64,000 nucleotides of DNA from Weeksella virosa DSM 16922 (lineage in GTDB: Bacteria > Bacteroidota > Bacteroidia > Flavobacteriales > Weeksellaceae): contig NC_015144.1 of assembly GCF_000189415.1 (NCBI RefSeq), positions 1,183,501 through 1,247,500 of the forward strand, given 5' to 3'. Each line of letters begins with the position of its first letter. Position 1 is the stretch's first letter. Below the pieces are notes generated by a model. That model made no database searches and was not told where the DNA came from. It saw nothing but the letters and a program-made list of their open reading frames with translations. Positions 25,955-34,342 of the stretch are shown piece after piece. Both the position numbers and the translations under genes were made by a program.

Positions 25955-26131
25955 ATGTTTAGACAGTTTGGTGCTACAGAAATTATAATTATTCTTGTGA
26001 TTGTTCTTTTGTTATTTGGTGGGAAAAAAATCCCTGAATTGATGAAAGGCTTAGGTTCTGGTATAAAAGAATTTAAGAACGCAACGAAAGAAGAAGACAA
26101 GAACATTGATCCTGATAAAAAGGAGAGCTAA
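25955..26131 (+). CDS. tatA: Twin-arginine translocase subunit TatA/E
   Basis: A 58-aa TatA-family protein. It starts [10 protein letters not shown], continues with a single hydrophobic helix (about 8-21), then the conserved [20 protein letters not shown] hinge plus amphipathic helix, and ends with a charged tail [11 protein letters not shown]. TatA forms the protein-conducting part of the Sec-independent pathway with TatC, which is not in this window. The FGxxKIPEL signature is diagnostic. It has its own promoter box and a terminator at 26161-26192. Confidence 0.93.
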   Translation: MFRQFGATEIIIILVIVLLLFGGKKIPELMKGLGSGIKEFKNATKEEDKNIDPDKKES

Positions 26132-26160
26132 CTTTATTTAAATTTAATAAAGAAAAATAC

Positions 26161-26192
26161 AGCATTGTGATTTTATTGCAATGCTTTTTTTA
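26161..26192 (+). terminator. Terminator after tatA
   Basis: Stem AGCATTG/CAATGCT (26161-26167 with 26179-26185), followed by T7. Confidence 0.7.
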
Positions 26193-26213
26193 TAACAAAA
26201 TACAGTAACTAAT

Positions 26214-26825
26214 ATGACTTTTACAGAAAAAGCTTGGAACATATTTAACCAAAGTATTGCAGATTATCATCAACACGATGATGTGAATAGAACCATCGAA
26301 AATCCGTACAGTAAAGATGATTTGATTGAGCATTTGTTGTATAAAAAAAACTGGATCGATACAGTTCAATGGCATTTAGAAGATATCATTCGAGATCCAG
26401 CAATTGATCCAGAAGAAGCATTGCGTTTAAAACGTTGGATAGACAAGTCGAACCAAGAACGTACAGATATGGTAGAATATATCGACTCTTGGTTTTTAGA
26501 CAAATACAAAGACGTTGTGGTGAGCCCAAATGCAAAAATTAATACAGAATCACCTGCTTGGGCAATCGATCGGTTATCCATTCTATCGCTCAAAGTTTAT
26601 CATATGCAGCAAGAGGTAAACAGAGAAGATGCGAGTGAAGATCACAAATTTATTTGCCAAAGTAAATTAGATGTACTACAACTTCAACATCAGGACCTGA
26701 GTACAGCAATCGAAGAATTAATCGATGATATTGCAAAAGGCATCAAATACATGAAAGTGTATAAGCAAATGAAAATGTACAATGACGAAAGTTTGAATCC
26801 TGTATTGTATCAACAAAAGAAATAA
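26214..26825 (+). CDS. DUF4254 domain protein
   Basis: A 203-aa helical cytosolic protein with the DUF4254 layout: DDLIEHLLYKKNWIDTVQWHLED (about 35-57), IDPEEALRLKRWIDKSNQERTDMVEYID (about 64-91) and a C-terminal LSILSLKVYHM...DLSTAIEELIDDI. The family is common in Bacteroidota and often lies next to LPS glycosyltransferase genes, but none is adjacent here. No catalytic motif is recognisable. The terminator of tatA separates it from the envelope operon, so it has its own unrecognised promoter. Confidence 0.82.
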   Translation: MTFTEKAWNIFNQSIADYHQHDDVNRTIENPYSKDDLIEHLLYKKNWIDTVQWHLEDIIRDPAIDPEEALRLKRWIDKSNQERTDMVEYIDSWFLDKYKDVVVSPNAKINTESPAWAIDRLSILSLKVYHMQQEVNREDASEDHKFICQSKLDVLQLQHQDLSTAIEELIDDIAKGIKYMKVYKQMKMYNDESLNPVLYQQKK

Positions 26826-26850
26826 AAAAATCGGAAAAGATAATTTATAA

Positions 26851-26886
26851 AAAAATCCAATCGAACCTTCGACTGGATTTTTTTAT
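26851..26886. terminator. Bidirectional terminator between DUF4254 and metB
   Basis: A long inverted repeat AAATCCAATCGA/TCGACTGGATTT (26852-26863 region with 26869-26880) with one mismatch and flanking A and T runs. Confidence 0.7.
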
Positions 26887-26909
26887 TGTATGATTGTTTC
26901 ATAAAAAGA

Positions 26910-28061
26910 TTAAATCAACGCGAAAACATTGGTTAAATCTTCAATCAAATCATCAATATCTTCAATACCAACACTTAGGCGGATTAGATCATCTGTGATT
27001 CCTATCTCAGCACGTTTTTCAGCTGGGATCGATGCGTGTGTCATCGTTGCAGGATGATTGGCCAAAGATTCTACGCCACCCAAAGACTCAGCTAAGGTGA
27101 AAACTTTCAGGTTCTCTAATAGTTTAAAAGCATCTTCTTGTTTACCTGATTTTAATGTGAAAGTTACCATTCCACCAAAAGCTTTCATTTGTTTTTTGGC
27201 AATTTCGTGCTGTGGATGATTGCTTAGACCCGGATAATACACTTTGTCTACTTTCGGATGTTGAACCAAAAACTCGGCAATTTTCATTCCGTTTTCGCAA
27301 TGACGATCCATGCGAACGGCCAATGTTTTTATCCCGCGTAGTACTAAATACGAATCTTGTGGACCTAAAATACCGCCCGTAGCGAATAAATTAAAATGAA
27401 CTTTTTCTGCTAATTCTTTCGAATTTACGATCACAGCTCCAGCAACCAAATCAGAATGTCCGCCCAAATATTTGGTCGCAGAATGCATAACAATATCAGC
27501 GCCCAACTCGATTGGACGTTGTAAATATGGCGATGCAAAAGTGTTGTCTACAGCCACTAGAACGTTTGCGTTTTTTGCTTTTGTAGCTTTCGAAACAGCC
27601 TCAATATCCACAACTTTCATCAAAGGATTGGTAGGTGTTTCTATCCAAATCATCTTGGTGTTGTCGTTCATCAAATCAACAATCGCATCTACATTGGTCA
27701 TATCCACAAAATGGAATTTTAGGCCATAGTTGCTATAAACTCGTGTGAATAATCGATAAGAACCTCCATACAAATCGTCCATGGCGATGATTTCGTCTCC
27801 TGGAGAAAATAACTTCAAAATACCATCAATTGCAGCCAGTCCAGAACCAAATGCAAAACCGGCCACACCGCTTTCTATCGAAGCCAAAGAGTTTTCTAGA
27901 GCTGTGCGTGTTGGGTTTTCTCCACGTGCATATTCGTATCCCTTGTGTTTTCCTGGACTTTGTTGTGCAAAGGTTGAGGTCTGATAAATAGGAGGATTCA
28001 CCGCTCCTGTAGAAGGATCGTGTTGTTGTCCTCCGTGTATTGTTTTTGTATTGAATTTCAT
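26910..28061 (-). CDS. metB: Cystathionine gamma-synthase/lyase (trans-sulfuration PLP enzyme)
   Basis: A 383-aa Cys/Met-metabolism PLP enzyme. The N-terminal GYEYARGENPTRTALE (about 41-56) and FGSGLAAI, the DNTFASPYLQRP block (172-183) and the Schiff-base HSATKYLGGHSD (K197) are complete. Members synthesise cystathionine from O-acylhomoserine and cysteine, or cleave it. The segment ETPTNPLMKVVDI is shared by both. MetB is the usual label for this Bacteroidota form, but gamma-lyase activity cannot be ruled out. It is monocistronic, with a -7 box upstream. Confidence 0.88.
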   Translation of the reverse strand: MKFNTKTIHGGQQHDPSTGAVNPPIYQTSTFAQQSPGKHKGYEYARGENPTRTALENSLASIESGVAGFAFGSGLAAIDGILKLFSPGDEIIAMDDLYGGSYRLFTRVYSNYGLKFHFVDMTNVDAIVDLMNDNTKMIWIETPTNPLMKVVDIEAVSKATKAKNANVLVAVDNTFASPYLQRPIELGADIVMHSATKYLGGHSDLVAGAVIVNSKELAEKVHFNLFATGGILGPQDSYLVLRGIKTLAVRMDRHCENGMKIAEFLVQHPKVDKVYYPGLSNHPQHEIAKKQMKAFGGMVTFTLKSGKQEDAFKLLENLKVFTLAESLGGVESLANHPATMTHASIPAEKRAEIGITDDLIRLSVGIEDIDDLIEDLTNVFALI

Positions 28062-28085
28062 GGCAATAGATTTTTATAATTTATA

Positions 28086-28093
28086 CAAAGTTA
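28086..28093 (-). promoter_or_regulatory. -7 promoter box of metB
   Basis: Complement of CAAAGTTA gives TAACTTTG, 25 nt upstream of the metB ATG. Confidence 0.5.
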
Positions 28094-28195
28094 CGGGAAT
28101 TTTTTGGTGATGTATTATTTCTATTGTATCCCGCTATTTATTAGTTTGTTTGATGCATGGTAAGATATGTTACATTTGTTCTTATCCCAAAATAA

Positions 28196-28234
28196 AAAAA
28201 AAGCTAACCCAATTCGGCTTAGCTTTTTGTGTCC
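28196..28234 (-). terminator. Terminator of the S9 peptidase gene (minus strand)
   Basis: Inverted repeat AAAGCTAA/TTAGCTTT with a 12-nt interior (core near 28200-28226). The A10 run on its left reads as a long T tract on the minus strand. Confidence 0.7.
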
Positions 28235-28250
28235 AATATCCCCAAAAAAA

Positions 28251-30698
28251 TTATTTCTTTTCTTCTTTGGTTTCTTGACCTTTGTTTTTTACGTATTTTT
28301 CTAACCATTGATCTTGTTCCCAAAGCATGTGTAGAACAGATTCTCTGGCCGAATACCCGTGAGACTCTTTTGGCAAGACCACGTAACGAGCGGTTGCCCC
28401 TAAACCTTTCAACGCATTGAAATAGCGCTCAGATTGCATCGGGAAAGTTCCAGAGTTGTTGTCCGCCTCACCATGAATCAGCAAAAGAGGAGTCTTCATT
28501 TTGTTTGCATTCTGGAACGGTGACATGGTATTGTAAACCTCTGGTGCTTCCCAGTAATTTCGTTCTTCCGATTGGAAACCAAAAGGTGTTAAGGTACGGT
28601 TATAGGCTCCAGAACGAGCAATTCCTGCTGCAAACAAATCAGAGTGGGTTAAAAGATTTGCCGTCATGAAAGCTCCGTAAGAATGCCCTCCAACACCTAC
28701 TCTTGTTCGGTCTATATAGCCTAATTTATCTACAGCATCGATGGCTGCTTTTGCATTTCCTACCAATTGCTTTACGAAAGTATCATTGGGTTCTTCGTTT
28801 CCTTCACCAATAATCGGGAATGCTGCATCATCCAACACAACATAACCGCGCATTGCCCAAAGTATTGGTGTACCGTATGACGGGTATGTAAACTGATTGG
28901 GTGAGGTAGTCACTTGCCCTGCCGTTGCTGGATCTTTAAATTCTCTGGGGTAAGCCCACATTAGCATCGGTAGTTTTTCTTTTTTCTTTCTGTCGTAATT
29001 TGGCGGAAGATAAAGTGTACCTGATAATTCTACCCCATCTTCTCGTTTATAGGTGATAACTTCTTTATGAACGCCATTCATCGCTTCGAAAGGGTTTTTA
29101 TGAAAGGTTACTGCCTTTGGCTTTTGTTTAGGTTTGAAGATGTTTCTAATGTATAAGTTTGGGAATTCTGTTTTGGATTGAATTCTTTCTAAAACAATTC
29201 CTTTTTTAGGATCTAATACATTGACAATTGTTTCGAGTTTATCACTTTTAGCAGCACGCCAAATACGTTTAGTTTTCATGGTTTTCAGATCAAACTCATC
29301 AATAAAAGGCATAATGCCTTCGGCAGAAATTCCTTCACCTTCTAACATTAGTTTTTGATTGTTGATGAATAATTGTTGTCTACCAAATTGGTTGTCAATC
29401 GTCACAAAACTTCCTGGATTATTGTAAGCGTCTTGATAATTACGGCTGAAAAAACGTTTTGGTTCTTGTGTATTGTCCGATGGATTGAAAAGGTAATTAC
29501 TGGTATTTCGAGTGTTCCACCAGTTGTCATACGCTATTGCTATTTGGTCATTCCCCCAAGTAATACCCGAAAAACGATCAACGGTTTTTAGAATCAGTTT
29601 TTTCTCTCCGTCGAAAGGAGCCGATAGCTGATAAATAGCATCGCGATAATCTACTTTTTTCTCTGCATTTCCTTCGTCTAAAGCTTCTGCCCAAACCAAA
29701 GTTGCCGGATGATCTGCACGCCAAGAAAGACTCCGTACACCTTTTGAGGTAGACATAAAGCCTTTTGGTCTATCTTCTTCTAACGGTTTTTCGGCTATGA
29801 TTTTTACTTCCTTTCCTGTTTTGTCATAGACAGTTGTGGTTTGCGGAAAACGGTTATACGGGACAATGTACGAAAAAGGTTTTTTCATTTCGGTTATCGA
29901 TATAAAGTTCCCGTCTGGCGAAACACTACTCCAAACATACATTCCTGCATCTTTCCATTTGGTAGTCGTACCATCGGTCGTAACCAGATATAGTTCAGAG
30001 CGAGTTAATTGTTCGAAATTGAACTCGTCGTTTTTGTTTTGTAACAAATCTTGGTAGGTTCTGTTTTGTGCTTCTTTTCCATCGCTTACAGAAATCGTAG
30101 GACCAGTAGGAACGGCTTCTTTGGTATCGATAAGCCCTTTTCTATCCGATGGTAAAACGTTCACTAAAAAGCTTTCTCCATCTTCTAACCAAGTAAATGG
30201 TCGACCCAAATTTGCATTTAAATTATCTTTGGTTAGTTTTTTAGCTTGATTGCTTTTTACATCCACTACCCAAAGTTCTACACCATTTTCGGTGGTGTTG
30301 GTGAAAGCTATTTTAGTCTGATTGCGATTCCAGATTACATTGGCAAATTTTCCATTGCTTGGCAATCCTTTTATCTCTTGCTCTTTACTTGTTTTTAGGT
30401 TATAAGCGCTTAAATGATCAAAGTACGATTGTCTACTATTGATATTGGTTTTCGGGTTGATGCGAAGTCCTCCTAAACGCATTTCGATTTCTGATAATTC
30501 AGCAATTGATTTGTAGCGGTTTCGGTAGAAGAAAAAAGCATTTTCACCTTTTCTGTCTGCATATACCGAAGGAGGAAGATTAGCATCTGCTAATTGTAAA
30601 ATTTCGATAGGAGGTTGTTGGTACGGTAAATTCTCTTGCGCAAACAAATTGCCGATGCTCAGCGATAAGAAGAGAAGAGAATAGAATAGTTTTCTCAT
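28251..30698 (-). CDS. Secreted S9 family peptidase (prolyl oligopeptidase fold, glutamyl-endopeptidase-like)
   Basis: An 815-aa exported serine peptidase with a signal peptide (residues 1-20), a seven-bladed propeller region (about 60-560) and a C-terminal alpha/beta-hydrolase domain. The catalytic triad is visible as GGHSYGAF (S673), GEADNNSGTF (D746) and KESHGYS (H780). The propeller and the GGHSYGAFM motif resemble the chloroplast glutamyl endopeptidase-like S9 group; substrate preference is unproven. The start is 84 nt beyond the rluF stop. A weak -7 box (complement of 30727-30734, TATCTTCG) lies upstream. The C-terminal tail is Lys/Glu-rich. Confidence 0.87.
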   Translation of the reverse strand: MRKLFYSLLFLSLSIGNLFAQENLPYQQPPIEILQLADANLPPSVYADRKGENAFFFYRNRYKSIAELSEIEMRLGGLRINPKTNINSRQSYFDHLSAYNLKTSKEQEIKGLPSNGKFANVIWNRNQTKIAFTNTTENGVELWVVDVKSNQAKKLTKDNLNANLGRPFTWLEDGESFLVNVLPSDRKGLIDTKEAVPTGPTISVSDGKEAQNRTYQDLLQNKNDEFNFEQLTRSELYLVTTDGTTTKWKDAGMYVWSSVSPDGNFISITEMKKPFSYIVPYNRFPQTTTVYDKTGKEVKIIAEKPLEEDRPKGFMSTSKGVRSLSWRADHPATLVWAEALDEGNAEKKVDYRDAIYQLSAPFDGEKKLILKTVDRFSGITWGNDQIAIAYDNWWNTRNTSNYLFNPSDNTQEPKRFFSRNYQDAYNNPGSFVTIDNQFGRQQLFINNQKLMLEGEGISAEGIMPFIDEFDLKTMKTKRIWRAAKSDKLETIVNVLDPKKGIVLERIQSKTEFPNLYIRNIFKPKQKPKAVTFHKNPFEAMNGVHKEVITYKREDGVELSGTLYLPPNYDRKKKEKLPMLMWAYPREFKDPATAGQVTTSPNQFTYPSYGTPILWAMRGYVVLDDAAFPIIGEGNEEPNDTFVKQLVGNAKAAIDAVDKLGYIDRTRVGVGGHSYGAFMTANLLTHSDLFAAGIARSGAYNRTLTPFGFQSEERNYWEAPEVYNTMSPFQNANKMKTPLLLIHGEADNNSGTFPMQSERYFNALKGLGATARYVVLPKESHGYSARESVLHMLWEQDQWLEKYVKNKGQETKEEKK

Positions 30699-30782
30699 GT
30701 TAATTGATTTGAAATATATTTAAGTACGAAGATATTAAATTATTTGAAAAATATTTTCAGCCAGAGCTACAACCAAAAACAA

Positions 30783-31676
30783 CTAATAACGTCTTTTACG
30801 TTTTGGCTTTTCGGGCGGTTTACTTTTCCCTATGCGTGGTTGGGATTTTGGTTTTCTGGTTATTCTCTTTTTTGGTGTTGTATCTTTTTCTAGAACGGTT
30901 TTTTTAGTTGTCGACTTTTTTTTAGCAGTCTTCTTGTTAGCCTTTGCTTTTTCATGTTGTTCCGATTGAGCCGTTAGACGCTTCAGTTCCATTAGCTCTT
31001 CTTTCGTCAGATCTCGGTACTGACCAATCGGAACATTCAAATCAATATTCATAATTCGGGTACGCTCGAGTTTTGTAACTCGATAATCGAAATATTCGCA
31101 CATTCTACGGATTTGTCTGTTCAAACCTTGAATTAGAATTATCTTAAAGGTATTTGTGTTTAATTTTTCAACCGTACATTTTTTTGTATTCACACCAAGA
31201 ATAGGAACTCCATTTTCCATTTTGGTACAGAAATCATCTGTAATCGGTTTGTCGACAGTAACGATGTATTCTTTCTCGTGCTTATTGCCAGCCCGAAGAA
31301 TTTTGTTCACAATATCTCCATCGCTAGTCAAAAGAATCAATCCTTGCGAGTCTTTATCTAAGCGGCCAATCGGAAAAATACGCTCACCAAAACTCAGAAA
31401 ATCGATGATATTGGTAGGATCATTCGGGTCGGTAGTGCATGTGATGCCAACGGGTTTATTAAGGGCAATGTATATGGCCATTTCTTTGTCTCTGGGTTTT
31501 ATTTCGATATTGTTCACCACTACCTGATCATGTAATTGCACATGTTGTCCAACTTTTGCAATTCGACCATTAACGTATACTTGTCTGTTTTCTATATATT
31601 GATCAGCTTCTCGGCGAGAACAATAACCACTATCACTAATAAACTTATTGAGCCGTATTGTTTCCTTTCTTTCCAT
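30783..31676 (-). CDS. rluF: 23S rRNA pseudouridine synthase, RluF type
   Basis: A 297-aa RsuA/RluB-family enzyme. An N-terminal S4 RNA-binding domain (about 7-65) precedes the catalytic domain with [18 protein letters not shown], where D107 is the nucleophile. The blocks [21 protein letters not shown] and [14 protein letters not shown]...[10 protein letters not shown] match E. coli RluF closely, so pseudouridylation of the 2604 region of 23S rRNA is likely. After about residue 235 a low-complexity Lys/Arg-rich tail runs to the end; such basic tails are common in Bacteroidota RNA enzymes. A -7 box ends only 5 nt before the ATG. Confidence 0.9.
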   Translation of the reverse strand: MERKETIRLNKFISDSGYCSRREADQYIENRQVYVNGRIAKVGQHVQLHDQVVVNNIEIKPRDKEMAIYIALNKPVGITCTTDPNDPTNIIDFLSFGERIFPIGRLDKDSQGLILLTSDGDIVNKILRAGNKHEKEYIVTVDKPITDDFCTKMENGVPILGVNTKKCTVEKLNTNTFKIILIQGLNRQIRRMCEYFDYRVTKLERTRIMNIDLNVPIGQYRDLTKEELMELKRLTAQSEQHEKAKANKKTAKKKSTTKKTVLEKDTTPKKRITRKPKSQPRIGKSKPPEKPKRKRRY

Positions 31677-31680
31677 GTGG

Positions 31681-31688
31681 TAAAGATA
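31681..31688 (-). promoter_or_regulatory. Candidate -7 box of rluF
   Basis: Complement of TAAAGATA gives TATCTTTA. It ends 5 nt before the rluF ATG, which would give a near-leaderless transcript. Confidence 0.35.
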
Positions 31689-31741
31689 ATCATTCGATCA
31701 GGAAAATATCAAAATCAGCACAGAAACCAGTCAAACTTCTT

Positions 31742-31749
31742 TATCTTTA
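31742..31749 (+). promoter_or_regulatory. -7 promoter box (TATCTTTA) of the ArsC/Spx-like gene
   Basis: TAnnTTT match with final A, 26 nt before the ATG at 31775, back to back with the rluF box. Confidence 0.4.
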
Positions 31750-31774
31750 CCCAATTGAATTGGAAAAAGTTTGT

Positions 31775-32122
31775 ATGAAAAAAATATTTTATCTGAAGAC
31801 TTGTTCTACTTGTAAACGAATTCTAGATACAATACCGACAGACGGATTCGAGATGAGAGAAATAAAATCAGAACCATTAACCAAAAAAGAAGTGGACGAT
31901 TTACAAAAATTAGCCAAAAGTTATGAGGCATTATTTTCGAGAAGAGCACAAAAGTATAAAACTTTAGGGCTGAAAGATAAAATACTTAACGAGCAAGATT
32001 ATAAAGGTTATATTTTATCCGATTATACTTTTCTCAAACGTCCTGTAATTGTTGATGGACAATCGATTTTTATCGGAAGTGATAGAAAGAATATCGAAGC
32101 TTTGGAAAATCATTTTAAATAA
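31775..32122 (+). CDS. ArsC/Spx-family thioredoxin-fold protein
   Basis: A 115-aa protein of the arsenate reductase (ArsC)/Spx/YffB family. It starts MKKIFYLKTCSTCKRIL with a C10xxC13 motif in the first loop, then KSEPLTKKEVDDLQKLA, the FSRRAQKYKTLGL block, and LKRPVIVDGQSIFIG with the arginine that contacts substrate in ArsC-like proteins. The frame extends upstream to 31658, but the promoter box at 31742 and homology favour the ATG at 31775. There are no other ars genes nearby, so a redox or regulatory role is as likely as arsenate reduction. Confidence 0.82.
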   Translation: MKKIFYLKTCSTCKRILDTIPTDGFEMREIKSEPLTKKEVDDLQKLAKSYEALFSRRAQKYKTLGLKDKILNEQDYKGYILSDYTFLKRPVIVDGQSIFIGSDRKNIEALENHFK

Positions 32123-32136
32123 AACATAGAATATAC

Positions 32137-34266
32137 ATGAAAAATATCCCCTATCTTACAATAGCATTTTTAGTAAGTTCGGCTGTTTTTGGGCAAAAGA
32201 AAAACCTAAGCATGGCCGATGCAGTTTTGGGTTTAGGAAGTAATTTACGAATAGAAAATCTATCCCAACTCGGCTGGAAGCCTTCACAAGATCGCTATAC
32301 GCTAAGTGTGAAAACTTCGTATGGCGAGGCACTTGTAGAGCGTTCAGCAACTAATCAGAAAATAGATACACTTTTTCGTAGTACACAATTCGAGCAGAAC
32401 CGTTTGCCTTATTTTCAATGGGTGAATGAAGAGGAGGCTTATTTTACCAACGCGAGAACTTATCATTGGATCAAAAAAAATGGACAGATTACCCAATGGA
32501 TGCAACTACCAGAAAAAGCTGAAGATGCTACTATAGATGCACACAACAAACAACTCGCTTATGTGCTTGATAATAATGTGTTTTTGTATGATGAAACAGG
32601 TAAAATACATCAGATTACAAAAGATGGCAAGTACGAAGTTGTAAACGGAAAGTCGGTTCATCAGAACGAATTTGGGATCAATCATGGTTTGTTCTTTTCG
32701 CCAATGGGAAATTATTTGGCGTTTTATAAAATGGATCAGACAGTTGTAACCGATTATCCGATTGTTGACTGGTCGGTACAACCTGCAGTGAATAAAAACA
32801 TCAAATATCCTTTTTCGGGCACAAAAAATCATACCGTAACTTTAGGTGTTTATCATCCTAAGACAGGTAAAACAATTTTTTTACATACCCAACCCGAAAT
32901 CGATCATTATCTTACCTCGGTAACTTGGTCGCCTGATGAAAGATCTATCTTTATAGCCCTTTTATCGCGCAACCAAAAACATCTACAGCTCAACGAATAT
33001 GATGTAGCAAGCGGAAAGAAAATAAGAACATTGTTCGAGGAAAAAGATGATAAATATGTAGAACCACAGCACGAATTGTATTTTTTGCCAGGGAAAAAAG
33101 ATGAGTTTGTTTGGTGGTCGCAAAGAGACGGTTTTATGCATTTGTATCGATATAACAGAGAAGGGAAATTGTTGAATGCTATTACAAAAGGCAGCTGGTT
33201 GGTAAATGAAATTGTAGGAAATAATCCGAAACGAAAAGAATTGTTAATTACAACAACCAAAGATTCTCCCAAAGAAAAACAACTGTATGCCGTGAACTGG
33301 GAAAATGGTAAATTAAGAAAAATCTCTAAAAACCCTGGAACTCATACAGTTTTAGCATCAAAATCTGGAAATTATGCCATAGATATTTGGACCAATGAAA
33401 CTACACCGCGTAAAATTGATTTACTTTCTACCGATGGAAAATCGACTAAAAATTTATTAACAGCAAAAAATCCACTAGAAAATTATCAAACTGCAAAAGT
33501 AGAAAACCTTACTCTAAAAGCTGATGATGGAACCGATTTATACGGGAAAATTATTTATCCGACCGATTTTAATCCTACTAAAAAATATCCAGTAATTGTG
33601 TATTTATACAATGGACCGCATGCACAATTGATTACGAATCGCTTCCCAGCAAGCGGAAATCTATGGTATGATGTCTTGGCCGATAAAGGTTATATTGTTT
33701 TCACAATGGACGGTCGCGGATCATCAAACAGGGGGCTGAAGTTTGAGCAAGCAATCCACCGAAAATTAGCTACCGTAGAAATGAATGATCAGATGAAAGG
33801 TGTAGAGTACTTGCGTTCATTGCCATATGTAGATGCCGAAAGGATGGGAATTCATGGTTGGAGCTATGGGGGTTTTATGACAACATCTTTCATGTTGAGA
33901 AAGCCAGAGGTTTTTAAAGTTGGCGTTGCTGGAGGTCCGGTTCTCGATTGGACGCAATATGAAATTATGTATACAGAACGCTACATGGAATCGCCTCAAG
34001 ACAATCCAGAAGGATACAAAGAAAACAACTTGCTCAACCGAGCCAAAGATCTCAAAGGTAAATTGATGATGATTCACGGAGCGCAAGATCCGGTGGTGGT
34101 TTGGCAACATTCGATAGATTTTCTTCGCGAAGCTGTAAGTAACGGAGTGCAAATAGATTATTTCGTGTATCCAGGACACGAACATAATGTGCGCGGCAAA
34201 GATAGAGTGCATTTGATGCAGAAAATTACCGACTATTTCGATCTATACTTACAACCCGAAAAATAA
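32137..34266 (+). CDS. Secreted S9B peptidase (dipeptidyl peptidase IV / prolyl tripeptidyl peptidase type)
   Basis: A 709-aa exported serine peptidase with a signal peptide (residues 1-19) and a DPP-IV-type beta-propeller. The propeller contains SVHQNEFGINHG...SPMGNYLAFYKMD, the substrate N-terminus site that in Porphyromonas prolyl tripeptidyl peptidase has a related sequence. The hydrolase domain has GWSYGGF (S576), GAQDPVVVW (D651) and PGHEHN (H683). It removes N-terminal peptides ending in proline, probably in the periplasm for peptide catabolism. It lies 14 nt after the ArsC/Spx gene and may be co-transcribed. It shares a terminator with rng. Confidence 0.9.
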   Translation: MKNIPYLTIAFLVSSAVFGQKKNLSMADAVLGLGSNLRIENLSQLGWKPSQDRYTLSVKTSYGEALVERSATNQKIDTLFRSTQFEQNRLPYFQWVNEEEAYFTNARTYHWIKKNGQITQWMQLPEKAEDATIDAHNKQLAYVLDNNVFLYDETGKIHQITKDGKYEVVNGKSVHQNEFGINHGLFFSPMGNYLAFYKMDQTVVTDYPIVDWSVQPAVNKNIKYPFSGTKNHTVTLGVYHPKTGKTIFLHTQPEIDHYLTSVTWSPDERSIFIALLSRNQKHLQLNEYDVASGKKIRTLFEEKDDKYVEPQHELYFLPGKKDEFVWWSQRDGFMHLYRYNREGKLLNAITKGSWLVNEIVGNNPKRKELLITTTKDSPKEKQLYAVNWENGKLRKISKNPGTHTVLASKSGNYAIDIWTNETTPRKIDLLSTDGKSTKNLLTAKNPLENYQTAKVENLTLKADDGTDLYGKIIYPTDFNPTKKYPVIVYLYNGPHAQLITNRFPASGNLWYDVLADKGYIVFTMDGRGSSNRGLKFEQAIHRKLATVEMNDQMKGVEYLRSLPYVDAERMGIHGWSYGGFMTTSFMLRKPEVFKVGVAGGPVLDWTQYEIMYTERYMESPQDNPEGYKENNLLNRAKDLKGKLMMIHGAQDPVVVWQHSIDFLREAVSNGVQIDYFVYPGHEHNVRGKDRVHLMQKITDYFDLYLQPEK

Positions 34267-34306
34267 TATTTCTCTACAGAAAACTTACTTTTTATCGATA
34301 TTAATA

Positions 34307-34338
34307 AAAAAAATCTACTCCTAGAGTAGATTTTTTTG
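34307..34338. terminator. Bidirectional terminator between the S9B peptidase and rng
   Basis: Stem AAATCTACT/AGTAGATTT (34311-34319 with 34325-34333), flanked by A7 and T7. Confidence 0.8.
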
Positions 34339-34342
34339 TTGC

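Noticed and set aside
31536-31778. Plus-strand frame of 80 codons across the rluF start
   Set aside because: It overlaps rluF and the back-to-back promoters, and the sequence is low-complexity.
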